Assembly (NCBI GenBank): GCA_964247055.1
Contig: OZ176052.1
Span: 4,774,001-4,838,000 of the forward strand
Reading direction: 5' to 3'
DNA length: 64,000 nucleotides
Origin: Paragordius varius
Taxonomy: Eukaryota > Nematomorpha
Under the pieces are notes generated by a model. That model saw nothing but the letters and a program-made list of their open reading frames with translations, did no database searches and was not told the origin of the DNA. Of this stretch, positions 40,374 through 52,339 are shown piece after piece. Made by a program: the position numbers and the translations under genes. How positions within the stretch are numbered: the stretch's first letter is position 1; the number at the start of each line of letters is the position of its first letter.

Positions 40374-41131
40374 TATTTTGTGGACATTGTGTAATGATAC
40401 TTCTGATTTAAGTTTACAAATTTTGGTATCAGCCTATAATTATAGTATTCATTAAAATTTTTATGGAAGAAATTTGAATAAATATAATTATTGAAACATA
40501 TGCACATAAGTGTGAATAAAACAATATACTACACTGTGTCTACAAAAATAGTGCCGAAGAAATAATTTTGATAGATTATGTCAGAATATCAGATAATAGC
40601 AAATACACACATTTTGTTTAAAACTTTTTGATAAAGGCTAAAGTTTCATTCCATAAAATATCACTAATATATATTATGTGCTTCCTATAAAAGGAGTTAA
40701 TTATTCATAGGTTGGATTTTTTAAGTTTAACCTTCACATCCATGGAAGAAAGTTTGATAGATGCATTTGTGAGTCGAATTTTTCACCTCAGAATTTCAAT
40801 TACGCTCATCATCAAATTCATGTGTAATTTTTTAATAAAAATTCACCAAAATTTAAATGCAAACGAACCTTTAAATTCAAATTCTGAGGTGATAGTTATG
40901 TTCATAGTCAAATTGCACAATCGTATATTTAAAATGTTTATCTCGCAATCACGGTTCGCGTTTATTCTAGGAAAACTTTCCAATTCGAAAATTGACTTGA
41001 GATGACATTCAAAATTCTTGAAAAAAGTATTTTGCTTTTTATATATGTATGTGTTGCTACAGTCGAGGTCGATTTTTGCAAAATTATAAGTAAAACTTCT
41101 CCATAAGTTGCGATATTGTCCATCCACCTTA

Positions 41132-41314
41132 TCATCTTCGGCTCCTTTTACGCGTACCACTAACATTTCCAAAAATCAAGGATTTGTTAGATCTCATAAT
41201 GTGGTCAAAGTAGGATAGTTTGATATGGATGCACATTCCAAGCAATGACATATCGGGATCGATTTTATTTAAAATTGCGATGTTAGTTATTTTATCCGTC
41301 CTTTTTATTTGCAA
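41132..41314 (-). pseudogene. LINE C-terminal fragment
   Basis: Minus-strand IKLSYFDHIMRSNKSL and GTRKRSRR match the FGHVMRS...GRRKRGRP tail of RTE-like ORFs. Downstream, VDGQYRNLW continues in another frame. Confidence 0.55.
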
Positions 41315-41334
41315 GGGTTTTCTTCACATCCAGA

Positions 41335-41620
41335 GTTCAAAGAAGTTTATTATTAATAAGGAAATCCATATGTGCTTTATGGATTTTCTAAGGCTTTTGA
41401 TTCCATCCAACATAATCATCTACTTTCATTTTTATAACAGCTAGGAGTTTCAACTAATTTAATTAACATATTCTCAATTTACTCAAGTTCGACTGCTATG
41501 ATTGTTACAAATCATGGGGTAAACCCTGCATGGTGAATGTGGGGGTTAAGTCAGGCTGCGTCTTATCACCTCTTTGGTTTCATGCATATCAAAAAGTTTT
41601 ACACAAAATGTGTTTCTGGT
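41335..41620 (+). pseudogene. LINE reverse-transcriptase fragment
   Basis: Plus-strand CFMDF, AFDSIQHNHLL in a shifted frame, and VNVGVKSGCVLSPLWF correspond to RT motifs A and B of RTE-like elements. Confidence 0.6.
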
Positions 41621-41788
41621 ATTCTGATATAATCTATCAAAACAATTTATTCGGCACATATTTTTGTGGGCACAGCGTATATTGTTTTGTTTGCACTTAT
41701 ATTAATAGGTTTCTATAATTATATTTATTCAAATTTCCTTCATAAAATACTATAATCAAAATTTGTAAACTTAAATCAGAAGTATCAT

Positions 41789-43094
41789 TACACAATGTCC
41801 ACAAAATATTGACGAAATATACACATATATTTTGATAAAAAAATGTATAAGGATTATCATGTTTTGATTCTAACCTTACTAGTGATCAAAAGTTATATAC
41901 ACTATTGTGGTAACTGCTCCATATCAGAAAATGACAATATTTGAGCACATGTTAAATAAAACTTGATGAAAGCTAAATGTTTCCTTCCAAAAAGTATCAC
42001 TAAAAATATATAATATACAATTAAAAATCAAAACAATATTTTTACAAAATATTAGATTATAGATGTCGGCTCCGTAAGTTTTAAATTTTCGGATCAACGT
42101 GATACGTGCAAATTTTCTCTTAAAATAATATATAAGGGCAGACATTTTGCGATATAATTATATTTTGCTTAAAAATTTCAATTATGGTACTTTGATGCAT
42201 GATGGAAACTGTGTACTCTATGACTTAATGCTAAACATTTCTATCAAGTTTTAATTATAGGTTCCATTACTTTTATATTTGGATTAAATTTTGTGAAAAA
42301 ATAATTTATATTTAACAAAAATTTGAAGCAGAACGGATATTTTTATCAAAATTTAGCATCATCAAATTAAATTTTATAATATCCAAAAGAGTTTTTATAC
42401 CTTATACAATCTGCCTTAAAATAGTAGAAGTATGATACAACAAAGTTTTGCGAAATTAAATTTTTGAGCAAAGTATGCAATTTTCACAAATATGTTTTTG
42501 ATGTCTGATAGATTCGAATACATTTTTGATGACCTTTTATTGTATCAATTTTGTATTAACTTGTACACGTTATTTTACCTTAGGTTTAACATGAAAATAT
42601 TATATTCACAAAATGTATATAAATATCGCAAACTTTATATAGTTTAGTTTTTGTATTTTATCTCAATAAATTACGGTTTCTCGATTTACCACAATGCCTT
42701 AAGCATATATTAAATTTTTTTATAATGAAATCACGGCATTTTTGCTTTATATTTATAATAGGTCATTTTATGAGAGCGGGATTCTCCGAGACCACAAATT
42801 AAAATTAATAATATTATTGTGCTTTTTAAATAAAGTATATCAGTATAATGTTGATATTTTTTGAAATAAAGGATTTAACTTCTACTAAAAAAAACTTGAT
42901 ATTATGTGAGCTCATTTTGCGATTTTACGATATGGACCAATTAAAATGAAAATGCATATAGCTCTTTTTTACATTATTCTTCAAAACCAAAAGCACCCTC
43001 AGAAACCTGATATATTTATCTTTCAAATATTATATATATATTATATATATCATCAAGATATTTTTTACCCGCTGATATGAGACGCAGTGTTTTA
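41789..43094. mobile_element. Long-TIR element ending beside the PRIM2 start
   Basis: Left TTACACAATGTCCACAAAATA and an inverted right end near CGCAGTGTTTTA. The arms share TTGTGGTAACTGCTCCATAT-like and ATATATTTTGATA-like words. No coding content. It ends about 50 nt before the PRIM2 ATG. Confidence 0.55.
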
Positions 43095-43146
43095 TATGTA
43101 TTTATTATATCACATGCGCACTCCTAAAAAATAGCGGGGCATTTAA

Positions 43147-46100
43147 ATGTTTTTTCAAAAAGACCAAAAATCTGAACATGATCAAGATATATTTTATAAA
43201 AATATACCAAAAGGTTTTGTAGATATAGAAGATTTTAATTTAATTGCTTATGAAAGGATACAAAGTTAACTATTTTTTAATTAAAGTTTTATATGCAATC
43301 GAATTCGCTTCCTTTAGACACCCAAAGAATACCCCACAATATTATGATAATATTGATTTAGAAATTCGTAAGCTTAAAAAGGAGATACAAACTAAGGTTT
43401 TTATTTATATAAATTTAGCATCCATTTATTTTAAAATATACTGAAGAATTTCGAGACCTTGTTTCTCATTATATACTACGTTTATGCTTCTGTAAAACGT
43501 ATATTTATAATTTATTTTTCAGTGATGATTTACGAAAATGGTTTGTTAACAATGAGTTGGAGTATTTCAAATACAAGTTACAAATGTGGGCTGTAAATAC
43601 AAGTTCCTTTACGCACAAAAATAATTTTGAAAATCTTGATTATGAAATCATAAGTTCTGAAGAGAAAACTACGCACCTTAAAAATATAATTAATTCATCG
43701 CATAAAGCGTCTCATGTTAAGCTTCAAGAACCTGACATGGAATTCGTCAAAATTAATTTTTATGAAGTTCCAGAGCTGCTGCGAAAACGTCGCGTATTTA
43801 TTTTGAATGGAAAAGCTTACATTCCGAAATATGAATTAATTCATTTATTATCTAGAAAATTTCGGATACATTTATCATACATAATGACGGTATATTTTTA
43901 CCTTTGTCTTCAAAACGTAAACTATATTGGAAACTTTTGTTAAAGATAGATGTTCTTTTGAAATAAACGCATTTAAATATTCACACTATGTCCATATAAG
44001 AGCTTAAGTTAATGCATATGTTATTATTTATTTTCGCTTCCCTTTTGGTTTGTTAAATTAGGCACGCAAAAAAATAGGAACTCTATTTGACAATTTTGCA
44101 ACAAATCTCAGTATTAGTGAATATAGATAACTGCTTGAAAAATTAATCGTTTATAATCATAAGTTTAGTGTGTTATCTTATTCTGATGAATAGTCGTACC
44201 ATTTTGGATGTGTCTTTTAAACTGTTTTATTTTTATAAAGTCAAAATACTCTTAATGGAAGTAGTTTAAACCTTTATATACTAAATCATAATGTAATTCT
44301 AATTATATATATTGATAAAATCATTGTTTAAAATTATACATTTTAACAGTTTGTACTATAAGGTTAAATTACTTATATAGTATTAAAAAAACACCAAAAA
44401 GGGCTCATTCTTCCATATAATATTACCGAGGCGTGAAAGTTAAAAGAAATTTCATACGAGTACATTTATATAAAACTTTATTAATTATGCTAAATCTCTT
44501 TTATTTGTAAAATTATTCCTTATAATACGTGGGGTATGCTTTAAATTGAGTTTTAAATCATATATAATTTTCTAAACAATTTAGTATACCCATAATTATG
44601 TTAATTCGATTGTGGATAAACGTTTGTTGCTATTAATTCAATACGGAGAACAAATTTATCTTCATGGTGCCGAAAACTCCAATAATATCTCAAACGCTAA
44701 ATGGGATGACTTAAGTAAGGCTGAAAAAATTACGGCCAACGATATTGAAGATGTATAATCCCTATTTTTATATATATGTTCTCTTAATTTTTATTTTAAT
44801 ATTAGTATTGTATTTTATAAAAAGTAAATATTTGAATCACAAAAATGTAATTTGCTGTTTTTTTTTTGTTTTCAAATATTTTAAGAAAATGATTAATAAA
44901 TATTAGGCATGTGTCGGATAAAATTTCCAGCTATACACGAAAATATTATATATTAATAAAAAATATTTAATTAAAACTTTTAGATTAGCATCAGTTTTCC
45001 ACCATGTATGCAACATTTGTACCAAAATCTAAAGAAAGATTCAAAACTAAAACATTGGGGTCGCATGCAATTCGGTCTTTTTCTCAAAGGCATTGGCATG
45101 CCTTTAAATGAATCATTGTTGTTTTGGCAAAAAGCATTCTCCAAAGACACTTCAACTGATGATGTATTATATTTTTCCTTTAAAAAATTTTTTATTCTAT
45201 TTTTCCATTATTATTTTGTTATGGGGGGGGAATTAAAATTTTATGATAATATGATCATTTCACTTTTGATACATATGCTATGATAAAAATTTGCCAATTA
45301 ATTATTTAACTAGAAATATATCATTAAAACTGGGGCGTCTAATGCAAATGGCCTTAACGGATCGCATTATATGGGCTTTAGTAAATATTTTTTTAAATTT
45401 TAAACATAAGTTTGCACAAAGAGCAAACATAGTATAACTCCTACACCAATATTTTCAAGCTTGTGTCAATTTGATATTAATTATCTCAGATTTTGTTCGC
45501 ATACTTTTGCTAGTTATATAATTTATTATTTATTTAGTGATTTCCAAATTTTTGGGAGCTGCATGTTGGACACCCCTATAAAACAAACTTGATAAAATAT
45601 TTTTTAACCATAAATTTATTAATAATTTCCAATTTTGTATAATTTGATTAAACGTTAGCTATATTTAATTTTTTCGATGCATTTCAGTTTCAAAAAAATT
45701 ATGCGTATAACATACGACATATGTATGGGAAAGAGGGGAAGAAAGCAGATTATTCCTCATACAATTGTGTAAAAATAATCACAAATGTCCCACCGGGTCC
45801 CGGCGAATATCATGGTTTTTAAATTTATTTTATTTTATTATCCTCTAGTCTAATTTTGTAAGTCAACCTGTTTAAAATCAAAATGCTGGAAAAAAATTTT
45901 CTTCTACAAATATTTTTTTAATGGTCTCTTTATTATATGATGTAATTTTTCTATCAATTTTGAAAGACTATAATGGATTAGCACTTGTATTAAAAATTTT
46001 TTATTAAATACTTGACCCCTAATTTGGTTAAAATTGATATCTCAAATATTTCATAAAATTATTTTCATGATGATTATAGGTTGTCCATTCAAACATTTTG

Positions 46101-46363
46101 ATGGTCAATCTTTGAGACAAAAACTAAAAATGGAATCAAACCAGCTTGCATGGACAAATCAAAAAAAGATATTCGGAAAACTCAATGATTCGCAAATAGA
46201 TGAAATAATAACTTTAGCAAAAGCATCACATTACCAAATATCATGTTCAAAATATTTCTCATACAAGCATAATATAGATATAGCAAAAGCGCCCGCTATA
46301 AATCATCCAAATCAATTTTTCTCGGAAAGTCGCAAAAGCATAAAACTACAATTAGAAAAATAA
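43147..46363 (+). CDS. PRIM2: DNA primase large subunit PRIM2
   Basis: Regulatory, iron-sulfur subunit of DNA polymerase alpha-primase, which makes RNA primers in the nucleus. Exons: 43147-43264, 43287-43396, 43419-43498, 43523-43889, 44062-44110 (end uncertain), probably 44241-44260, 44585-44752, 44984-45163, 45688-45814, 46080-46363 (TAA). This gives about 500 residues, against about 509 in human. The start ATG is preceded directly by an in-frame TAA. The four cluster cysteines are all present: FPPCMQ, SYNCVK, GCPFKH, SCSKYF. Other landmarks are [26 protein letters not shown] and [11 protein letters not shown]. The first three introns are 22, 22 and 24 nt, and removing them restores [16 protein letters not shown] as in the family. 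The join between exons 44062 and 44585 has clashing phases unless the 20-nt exon is real. AATAAA lies at 46373. A long-TIR transposon ends about 50 nt upstream of the ATG. Confidence 0.95.
43265..43286 (+). other. 22-nt intron 1 in PRIM2
   Basis: Begins gttaac and ends ttaaag. Removal joins IAYERIQ to [10 protein letters not shown] in frame, matching the primase N-terminal helix region. Confidence 0.85.
43397..43418 (+). other. 22-nt intron 2 in PRIM2
   Basis: Begins gttttt and ends atttag. The next exon would lie out of reach of the frame otherwise. Removal yields [19 protein letters not shown], matching the family's RRRDHISHFILRLAYC region. Confidence 0.88.
43499..43522 (+). other. 24-nt intron 3 in PRIM2
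   Basis: Begins gtatat and ends tttcag. Its removal gives [15 protein letters not shown], aligned with human LRLAYCQSEELRRWF. The alternative donor seven bases upstream breaks the frame. Confidence 0.9.
44241..44260 (+). other. Candidate 20-nt micro-exon of PRIM2
   Basis: Flanked by AG (44239-44240) and GT (44261). It would add IKILLME-like residues between FATNL and YTHNYVNS. It is the only short segment I found that fixes the phase clash between the exon ending at 44110 and the one starting at 44585. With it, the whole coding length becomes divisible by three. Confidence 0.45.
45330..45578. mobile_element. hAT-type MITE in a PRIM2 intron
   Basis: Starts CTGGGGCGTCTAATGC and ends GGACACCCCTA, in the intron between the 44984 and 45688 exons. 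Same family as the NUP205 copies. Confidence 0.6.
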
Positions 46364-46372
46364 TTTGCTACA

Positions 46373-46378
46373 AATAAA
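46373..46378 (+). promoter_or_regulatory. Polyadenylation signal AATAAA of PRIM2
   Basis: Canonical hexamer 10 nt after the stop. Confidence 0.6.
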
Positions 46379-47148
46379 ATTTATTGAATATCGTAAATTT
46401 ATTGTTAAATGAGCTTTCTGAAAGTTAAAACTTTGACTGGCATTCCTAATAAGTTGTATCACCAACAAAGCGTATTTTTTTTATGCATGACTTTTTATGG
46501 CCAATACAATACATTATGGTGTTTCGCACTGAGGATTTATATATTTTCATAAACACTATCATTATTTGGGCCAACTCATCAGCAAGTTTTACACAAAACT
46601 TTAATGATATCGGTTTTTAATATAGACTTGGTATTATGGCTGAAAATTTTAAAAAAGTAAAATTAATAATTTTACATTCATAAATTTGACGTAAAATATT
46701 TTTTGTAGTTAATAAATCTTGCAAAATATATTAAATAATTATTTTGAACTTTATTTTGTATATATAATTTGGAAATTATTTGAATATACTGGAATAAGAA
46801 ACTATATAAAAAAATTTATAATTCTCCGATCAAGTAATTACATACATTTTTAAAATTTTAATTAGGAATTTCGTCTTTAAATAAAAATTATTTTAAATGC
46901 AATTAATTAAATACCAAAATTGCAAAATTTAAAGCAATCTATTATTTAAGTTATTTTGAGATGATAGATATCGTTAGCATAATTGAATGTAGTTTTATAG
47001 TGCCTTAAATTGTACCGTTTTTGCTGAAAGTTAAATAAGACAAAATATTTTTTACATAATAAAAGTTTATTCATGAAATTTATTATATATTAAAAATTCG
47101 CGCAGTCTCAGCATAAAACCACAGAAAATCGCGGATAGTGTTTTAACA
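46379..47148. other. Intergenic, nothing recognised
   Basis: AT-rich DNA between the PRIM2 poly(A) signal and the next long-TIR element. No ORF over 60 codons with family resemblance. Confidence 0.35.
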
Positions 47149-48243
47149 TACACGGTGAATACAATATAATTATCCTGAATATATATATTCTGATAAATAA
47201 ATGTATCAGTATTCTAGTTCTACTTTTGGTTTAAAACTATACGAGTGATATAAAAAAAATTATTTCCACTTGTAGTAACTATGCCATGCCACATAAGTAA
47301 TTAGCAAAATGTCCGCACTTTTTGCCCTAATATTATGAAAGTGATTTCTTAACCCAAAAAATATCACTAAAGTATGTTATCTATATAAAAAGAAAAACAA
47401 TATTTCTTATAAAATGTTCTTAAAGTCTAGCGTAAAAGCTGATATTTCCCGATAAATTTTAAATATATACTTTTTGACATCAAAAGTTTTTACCGTGAAA
47501 ATGTGTATTTTACTTAAAAATTTATGTCATTGCAAATTTTCAATTAAACGAGTTTTATTGTATTTTGAAGCTTGGTGGAAAAGGTATAAAAAAATACCTT
47601 AAAATATTACAACACTTTTTTTTATATAATTTGAGGATGCTCAACATTTCTATAACTTCAGAATTTTACTCTAAAGTTTACTTTCCTTTTAGTTATGGGT
47701 GACGTTTCATAAAATAAATCATTATTTAGTAGTGATTTAAAGACGGACTTTTAAAATTTCTAAGATATGTTTAGCATCATATTATTATAGCATAAAGCTG
47801 TTTTATAACGGTACCATCATGCTTCTTAAAAGTATGATTTACGCTTCAACAAAATTTTGTAAGAATTTATATGTTTTTGGATGAATAATATGACTAAAAG
47901 ATTATCGCGAAATCTCGGCATTTTCACGTTTATTTTAGTACTGTTAGCCCATTTAAAGGCGAATAAATTTGGAAATTCGATGACATGTAAAATTAATATT
48001 TTTTAGGCTTGAAAGAGAATATCATATATTTTGATAATATTTTTTGGAAAATGCATATAGCTTTTATCAATTATTTATTTGAGTAATGTGCCATAATTTT
48101 GCGATGTCAATATCCAATAATTACTAATAACCTTTTTCTTAAACTTAAAAACCAAAAATAAAAGGTCCTAAGAATCCTGATACATTTGTCTAATAGAATA
48201 TGATCATATTTTATAACCTTGATTGTGTTTTTTTTTCAGTGTA
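47149..48243. mobile_element. Long-TIR element, GTGTCCACAAAAAATA-related
   Basis: The ends TACACGGTGAATAC... and ...TTTTTTCAGTGTA are inverted. The internal arms resemble those at 41789 and 52340 (ATATTCTGATAAATAAATG, ATCCTGATACATTTG). Non-coding. Confidence 0.5.
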
Positions 48244-48338
48244 GTTCATTTATTATTTTACCAAAAATAATAAATTTTGCGATTTCTGCACAAAGAAATA
48301 AAAGATATTTTTAAATTGGTGCTCAAACGCACTATAAT

Positions 48339-50120
48339 TACACTAGTCAACAAATTTGGACTTTTTCGAGCACCACCACTGAAATTTTTAAATTTTGACT
48401 GATATCAATTTAAAACCGATTCTCAAGAAATTTTTGATCCTTTCAATCAGAATTTTGAGATAATCCAGGTTTTTCAATTTTTAACAAGGGAAAATAGACA
48501 GAAAATCAAATATAACTTTATAAAAAGTTAATCTATGTATTTATAAAATGGAAAGTGGTGGCTTTGTGATGTGTTTCAGAAAAACCGGAAGACTCATTCA
48601 AATCCAAATGTCAAAAAAATATAATCCTTAATAAATGGCCCGACAATAGCTTCGCCCTTTTTTTGAATTACGCTTCCATTTCGGGCCAACCCCCTACGGG
48701 TTTTTTAAATCGTGTCTTTGAGACAACTTTCCCGAAAACATGTTGGCCCATTCGATTTGATTTTTTTTACTTATTTTCGATTGCGCCGAACATAGTCGGC
48801 TCTCTTTTTGGTATTTAGGCTCTCTTTTTACCCGCTCCCCCCGTAAAATGCCACATCAAAAAAATTAAGTCCCGTTTTTTGAATATATTTTTCGCCCAAA
48901 GTATGAAACCGGAAAAATTTAATATGGATTCCAGGTATCGTTAAAAGGTAAATATTTTAGTCAAGCGTTTCTTTGATGATACACGCTAAAAGCTGACCCG
49001 TCATATCGAAATAGCGTGCCTTCGGGGCTAAATTTCAGAAGACCTATCAGGCTAGTTCAATAGCTGCTTAAAGCAAAAATTTAGATCGTGCGGTTTTTTA
49101 AAATTAGCCGCTAATTAGGCCCTTTGTGCCCTGAAGAATGCCCCATCATAGAATGATTTTTAAATTTTGAGGCACGCTAGTATATTAGTATGATTAAGCG
49201 TTTTAAACCCTATCTTTTGAATATAAATGTGTTATTTAAATATCAGGGATATAAAAATAGTACGGGTATAAACGTTAAAATTTAGTGTTTTTTAAAGCTT
49301 ATTTTAAACACGTAGAAATTTATATTAAAATATACTAAAAGAGGAATTTGTGGTTTAAACCATCGGCTTTCAAGGCTATATTATTTTGTTAGTTTTGGTT
49401 ATTTTTACTACTTATTAGGGTTTTTCTCTTCGGTTGATACCAACCAGTTATTTACCCTAGTGGATATTATTTATTTTGAAATTAATTGGATGTTCTCTAA
49501 TTTTAATTTTAGATGGATGTTGGGGCAGCCACTTTTATTACCTGAATGATGGATATCCTACCATAATTTTATAAACTACAATATAACCACTTGAACCTTA
49601 TCCGATATGATTGTTAAATTTGTCTAAACCCTTCTGTGAATCGGTTAATTGGACATGATTTCCGTGGATATGGCTGAAATTAATTATGTTTTACTGCAGG
49701 TCTTTCCTACCCGTCTCAAATCACCCTTCTAAAGTTTTGTATACTCTTTTATTTAATACATAGAATTTTTAACTAATATATTCAATAATTTGTATTAATT
49801 TAGTGTATACTGTTTATTTCTTTGTCGAACAAGCCCTCTCGATAAGACGTATTTCTCGTGAAAAAGAGATAACAAACCTTCAACAGCGATTTTGGGCAGT
49901 TTATATTTTAATAGATCATCAATAACATTTTCTGTAGAGTCTTCGTATAAAAAATCTGTGGTAACGTGCAGTTAGTATAATTGGATTATATTTGCATTTT
50001 CATTCTATATTATAATAAAAAACCTATTAAAATACCACTTGAATGACTTGCTCGTTTAAATATTTAAGTGACAGAAAATGCAAAAAATAGGGTGGTGCAA
50101 ATCTTTATTGAGCAGTGTTA
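48339..50120. mobile_element. Long-TIR element, CACTAGTCAACAAATTT family, with GC-richer core
   Basis: Left TTACACTAGTCAACAAATTT with AGCACCACCACTG. The right end inverts TAACACTGCTCAATAAAG with TTTGCACCACCC. The interior 48600-49200 is clearly less AT-rich than its surroundings and has no ORF. Confidence 0.5.
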
Positions 50121-50400
50121 TTAAACATAATCAATTTAAATTCCTGATTCCATCATAATAATTATGAATTCCGTGCAATTATGACTCTTTTCTAGATTTT
50201 CTCTGTAAAAAATATTTACGCAAATTTTTATACATTTTATGTTTGTATTATTTTTGTCTACCCATATAATAGCACAATTTTTACAATGTACGCATGAACA
50301 CCTTAACAATTAACAGCAACTTTGCATGTGTTCATAAATGATTATGGGCAAAGAAAGTCCAGCCGTATATTCCCCCTTTATATATAATTTAATTAATTGG

Positions 50401-50689
50401 ATGATTGGAGTAATGTTTTTTTCCTAATGTACAGAGAACATTTAATTCAAACATGCGATATAGAAGATACCTCTCACCGCGTACAAAACCTTTAGCGAAT
50501 TTGCCTCCAGGTCCGCACGAAAAATTAGCAAACAATTACTATTTTGAAAGGGATCCAAGAAGATCAATACATTTGCCTTCTACTATACATGAATCCAATC
50601 CTCAAAAGTTAATATCGTCTGCTGATGTTAAAATGATTCCTCCAAAAAATGTTACGGAATTCGTCCATAACCTACGAGACAAGTCATGA
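50401..50689 (+). CDS. NDUFA7: NADH dehydrogenase (complex I) alpha subcomplex subunit 7 (B14.5a)
   Basis: Accessory subunit of mitochondrial respiratory complex I, on the matrix side. The main exon 50435-50689 carries the family core LPPGPHEKLANNYYFERDPRR (human [21 protein letters not shown]), preceded by MRYRRYLSPRTKPLA (human LRYQEISKRTQPPPK). An acceptor AG stands at 50433. The simplest gene model is a 9-nt first coding exon at 50401-50409 (M-I-G), a 25-nt intron, then the main exon, giving 87 residues. Otherwise translation could begin at the in-frame ATG 50453 (78 residues), or an upstream exon was missed. Human is about 113 residues, so the N-terminus is short by roughly 20 residues, and the C-terminus after LPSTI is diverged. 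AATAAA at 50692 overlaps the region just past the stop, so the 3' UTR is probably very short. Confidence 0.85.
50410..50434 (+). other. 25-nt candidate intron in NDUFA7
   Basis: Begins gtaatg and ends gtacag, with a T-rich middle. It would join a three-codon first exon (M-I-G) to RTFNSNMRYRR. The acceptor is good. The 9-nt exon lacks homology support. Confidence 0.5.
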
Positions 50690-50691
50690 TT

Positions 50692-50697
50692 AATAAA
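50692..50697 (+). promoter_or_regulatory. Polyadenylation signal AATAAA of NDUFA7
   Basis: Canonical hexamer 3 nt after the stop. A second one is near 50745. Confidence 0.5.
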
Positions 50698-50952
50698 ATG
50701 GATGTAGTTTTTTAAAATTTCGGCATAATGATTGGCGTTTTATTTAATAAATAAATTTTGAATTATATTGACACTCCATCATGAGAATATCACCTCAAAT
50801 TTAAATATAATAATAATGCTGCTATTTTTAATTATAAAAATTTTCTAATTGATTAATATATTATTAATTATATTTTCGGCATCGTTTTCTATTGTAACTT
50901 TTACGACCAACTTAGGTTGTGTAATTTTATTTTTTAAGTCTTTTGTGTCATC

Positions 50953-51410
50953 AACACTTCATTACCTTTTCACTTTTTTGCTCTATAATATCTTTTCGGG
51001 TAATTTTTATCCCAAAGCGCAATTTTGTAAATTAACTACAGTGTTATTTTAGTTAAATTTAATTTTTAAACATTTTTATATTAGATAAAAAAAGCTTATA
51101 TTTTTTACAGTTTGTAAATGCTAGAGACTGAAATTGGGACAGCTTCAAAACACGATTTAAACGACAGCGGGTAAAATGTATCCTGAAAGCTTCTAGTTAA
51201 TTATTTATATTTTCTACCATAATAAAATATATTTTGTTGCATTAACTAAAATTTATGAAAAAAATGGCGACCAAAAAGTTAGAGATAAGGTTTATTTTAC
51301 AATTATGCATTTTTTTAAAAAGCATATTTTAAATTCGGCTTAATTCCTTAAATACTTTTTATGATATTACCGCTATGGGATATATACTACCCCAAAAATA
51401 ATGGAGTGTT
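50953..51410. mobile_element. TIR element, AACACTTCATTACC family, copy 2
   Basis: Left AACACTTCATTACCTTTT and right AATGGAGTGTT are inverted. The interior is alignable with 30771-31234. It lies about 260 nt after NDUFA7. Confidence 0.6.
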
Positions 51411-52339
51411 AGAGGGGAAAATATTTTAATATGGCTCAAAAAATTTATGAGCAGCCCCCAAACTGCTGAATAAGATTGGATTAAGCTGAAAGAGAGAGTG
51501 ACAAAGGCGGCGATTAAGATATGTTGATGCAAGAGTCATCAAAAAACTAAAAATGTTTGGTGTATCATTGAAACCTTTCCTACAGGCTAAAAGTGAAGCG
51601 TATAAATGGAAAAAATGTGACACAAACCAAATCGTTTGAATAAATCCCATTACATGCACGAGATATCATACATAGAGCGCTATCAGTACATTCTTGTCAA
51701 GTTGACCCAACAAATTGCTACTTCAGTAGCGCAATCAATTGGATGATGATGCTTTGTTAAAAAATTTAATATTAGCAAATTTTTGAAGTTTACTTAATTC
51801 TATTTTGAAGAAACACTTTATGAAAATAGAAATATTTTTATAATTTAAGAATTCTGGACATTTTTTTCACCTCAGAATTTTAATGGTTCATTTAATTTCA
51901 AAGTTGGGGTTACAAAAAGCAATTTATTTATAAAATAATTATAAGATGAACAAATATTTTAATTAAATTTCTGAGGGAAATTTTTATTTTTAAACATAAA
52001 AAAGTGTATTTATAATAACTTAAAGCGTTATTAAAATTCCATAATTTATCAAAATAGTATGAAAAAATCAAATTTTTTAACAAATTTTGTATTTTTCAAA
52101 AATTATGCCTTTTAATGCCATAATCTACCATATATTAAAATTATTAATCGTTGTCGCCATTTTTTTATTTTAATAAAAGCCATTTTAGAAGTACGAAAAA
52201 TTTTAAAATTTTCGAAGCCCACATATAAAAGTAAAAACATTGTTTTTATATTTATTATATATTTTATTGATATTTTAAGAATAAAGCATTTAGCTTTATC
52301 AATTATATTAATGTGGACAAATTTTGCCATCTACTGATA
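51411..52339. other. Intergenic, unassigned
   Basis: 51430-51740 is slightly GC-richer than its flanks and has a 77-codon minus-strand reading frame without recognisable similarity. The rest is AT-rich filler. Confidence 0.3.

Larger units (their letters stand above)
40374..41788. mobile_element. Inverted-repeat element with LINE debris inside
   Basis: The left arm (40374-40720) and the inverted right arm (41580-41810) share TATTTTGTGGACATTGTG, CTTCTGATTTAAGTTTAC and AAAACAATATAC words. The interior holds LINE fragments on opposite strands. Confidence 0.6.

Noticed and set aside
43244-43286. Read-through start of the second PRIM2 exon in another frame
   Set aside because: It begins with a non-ATG codon and contains the 22-nt intron. 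The conserved primase frame starts at ATG 43147.
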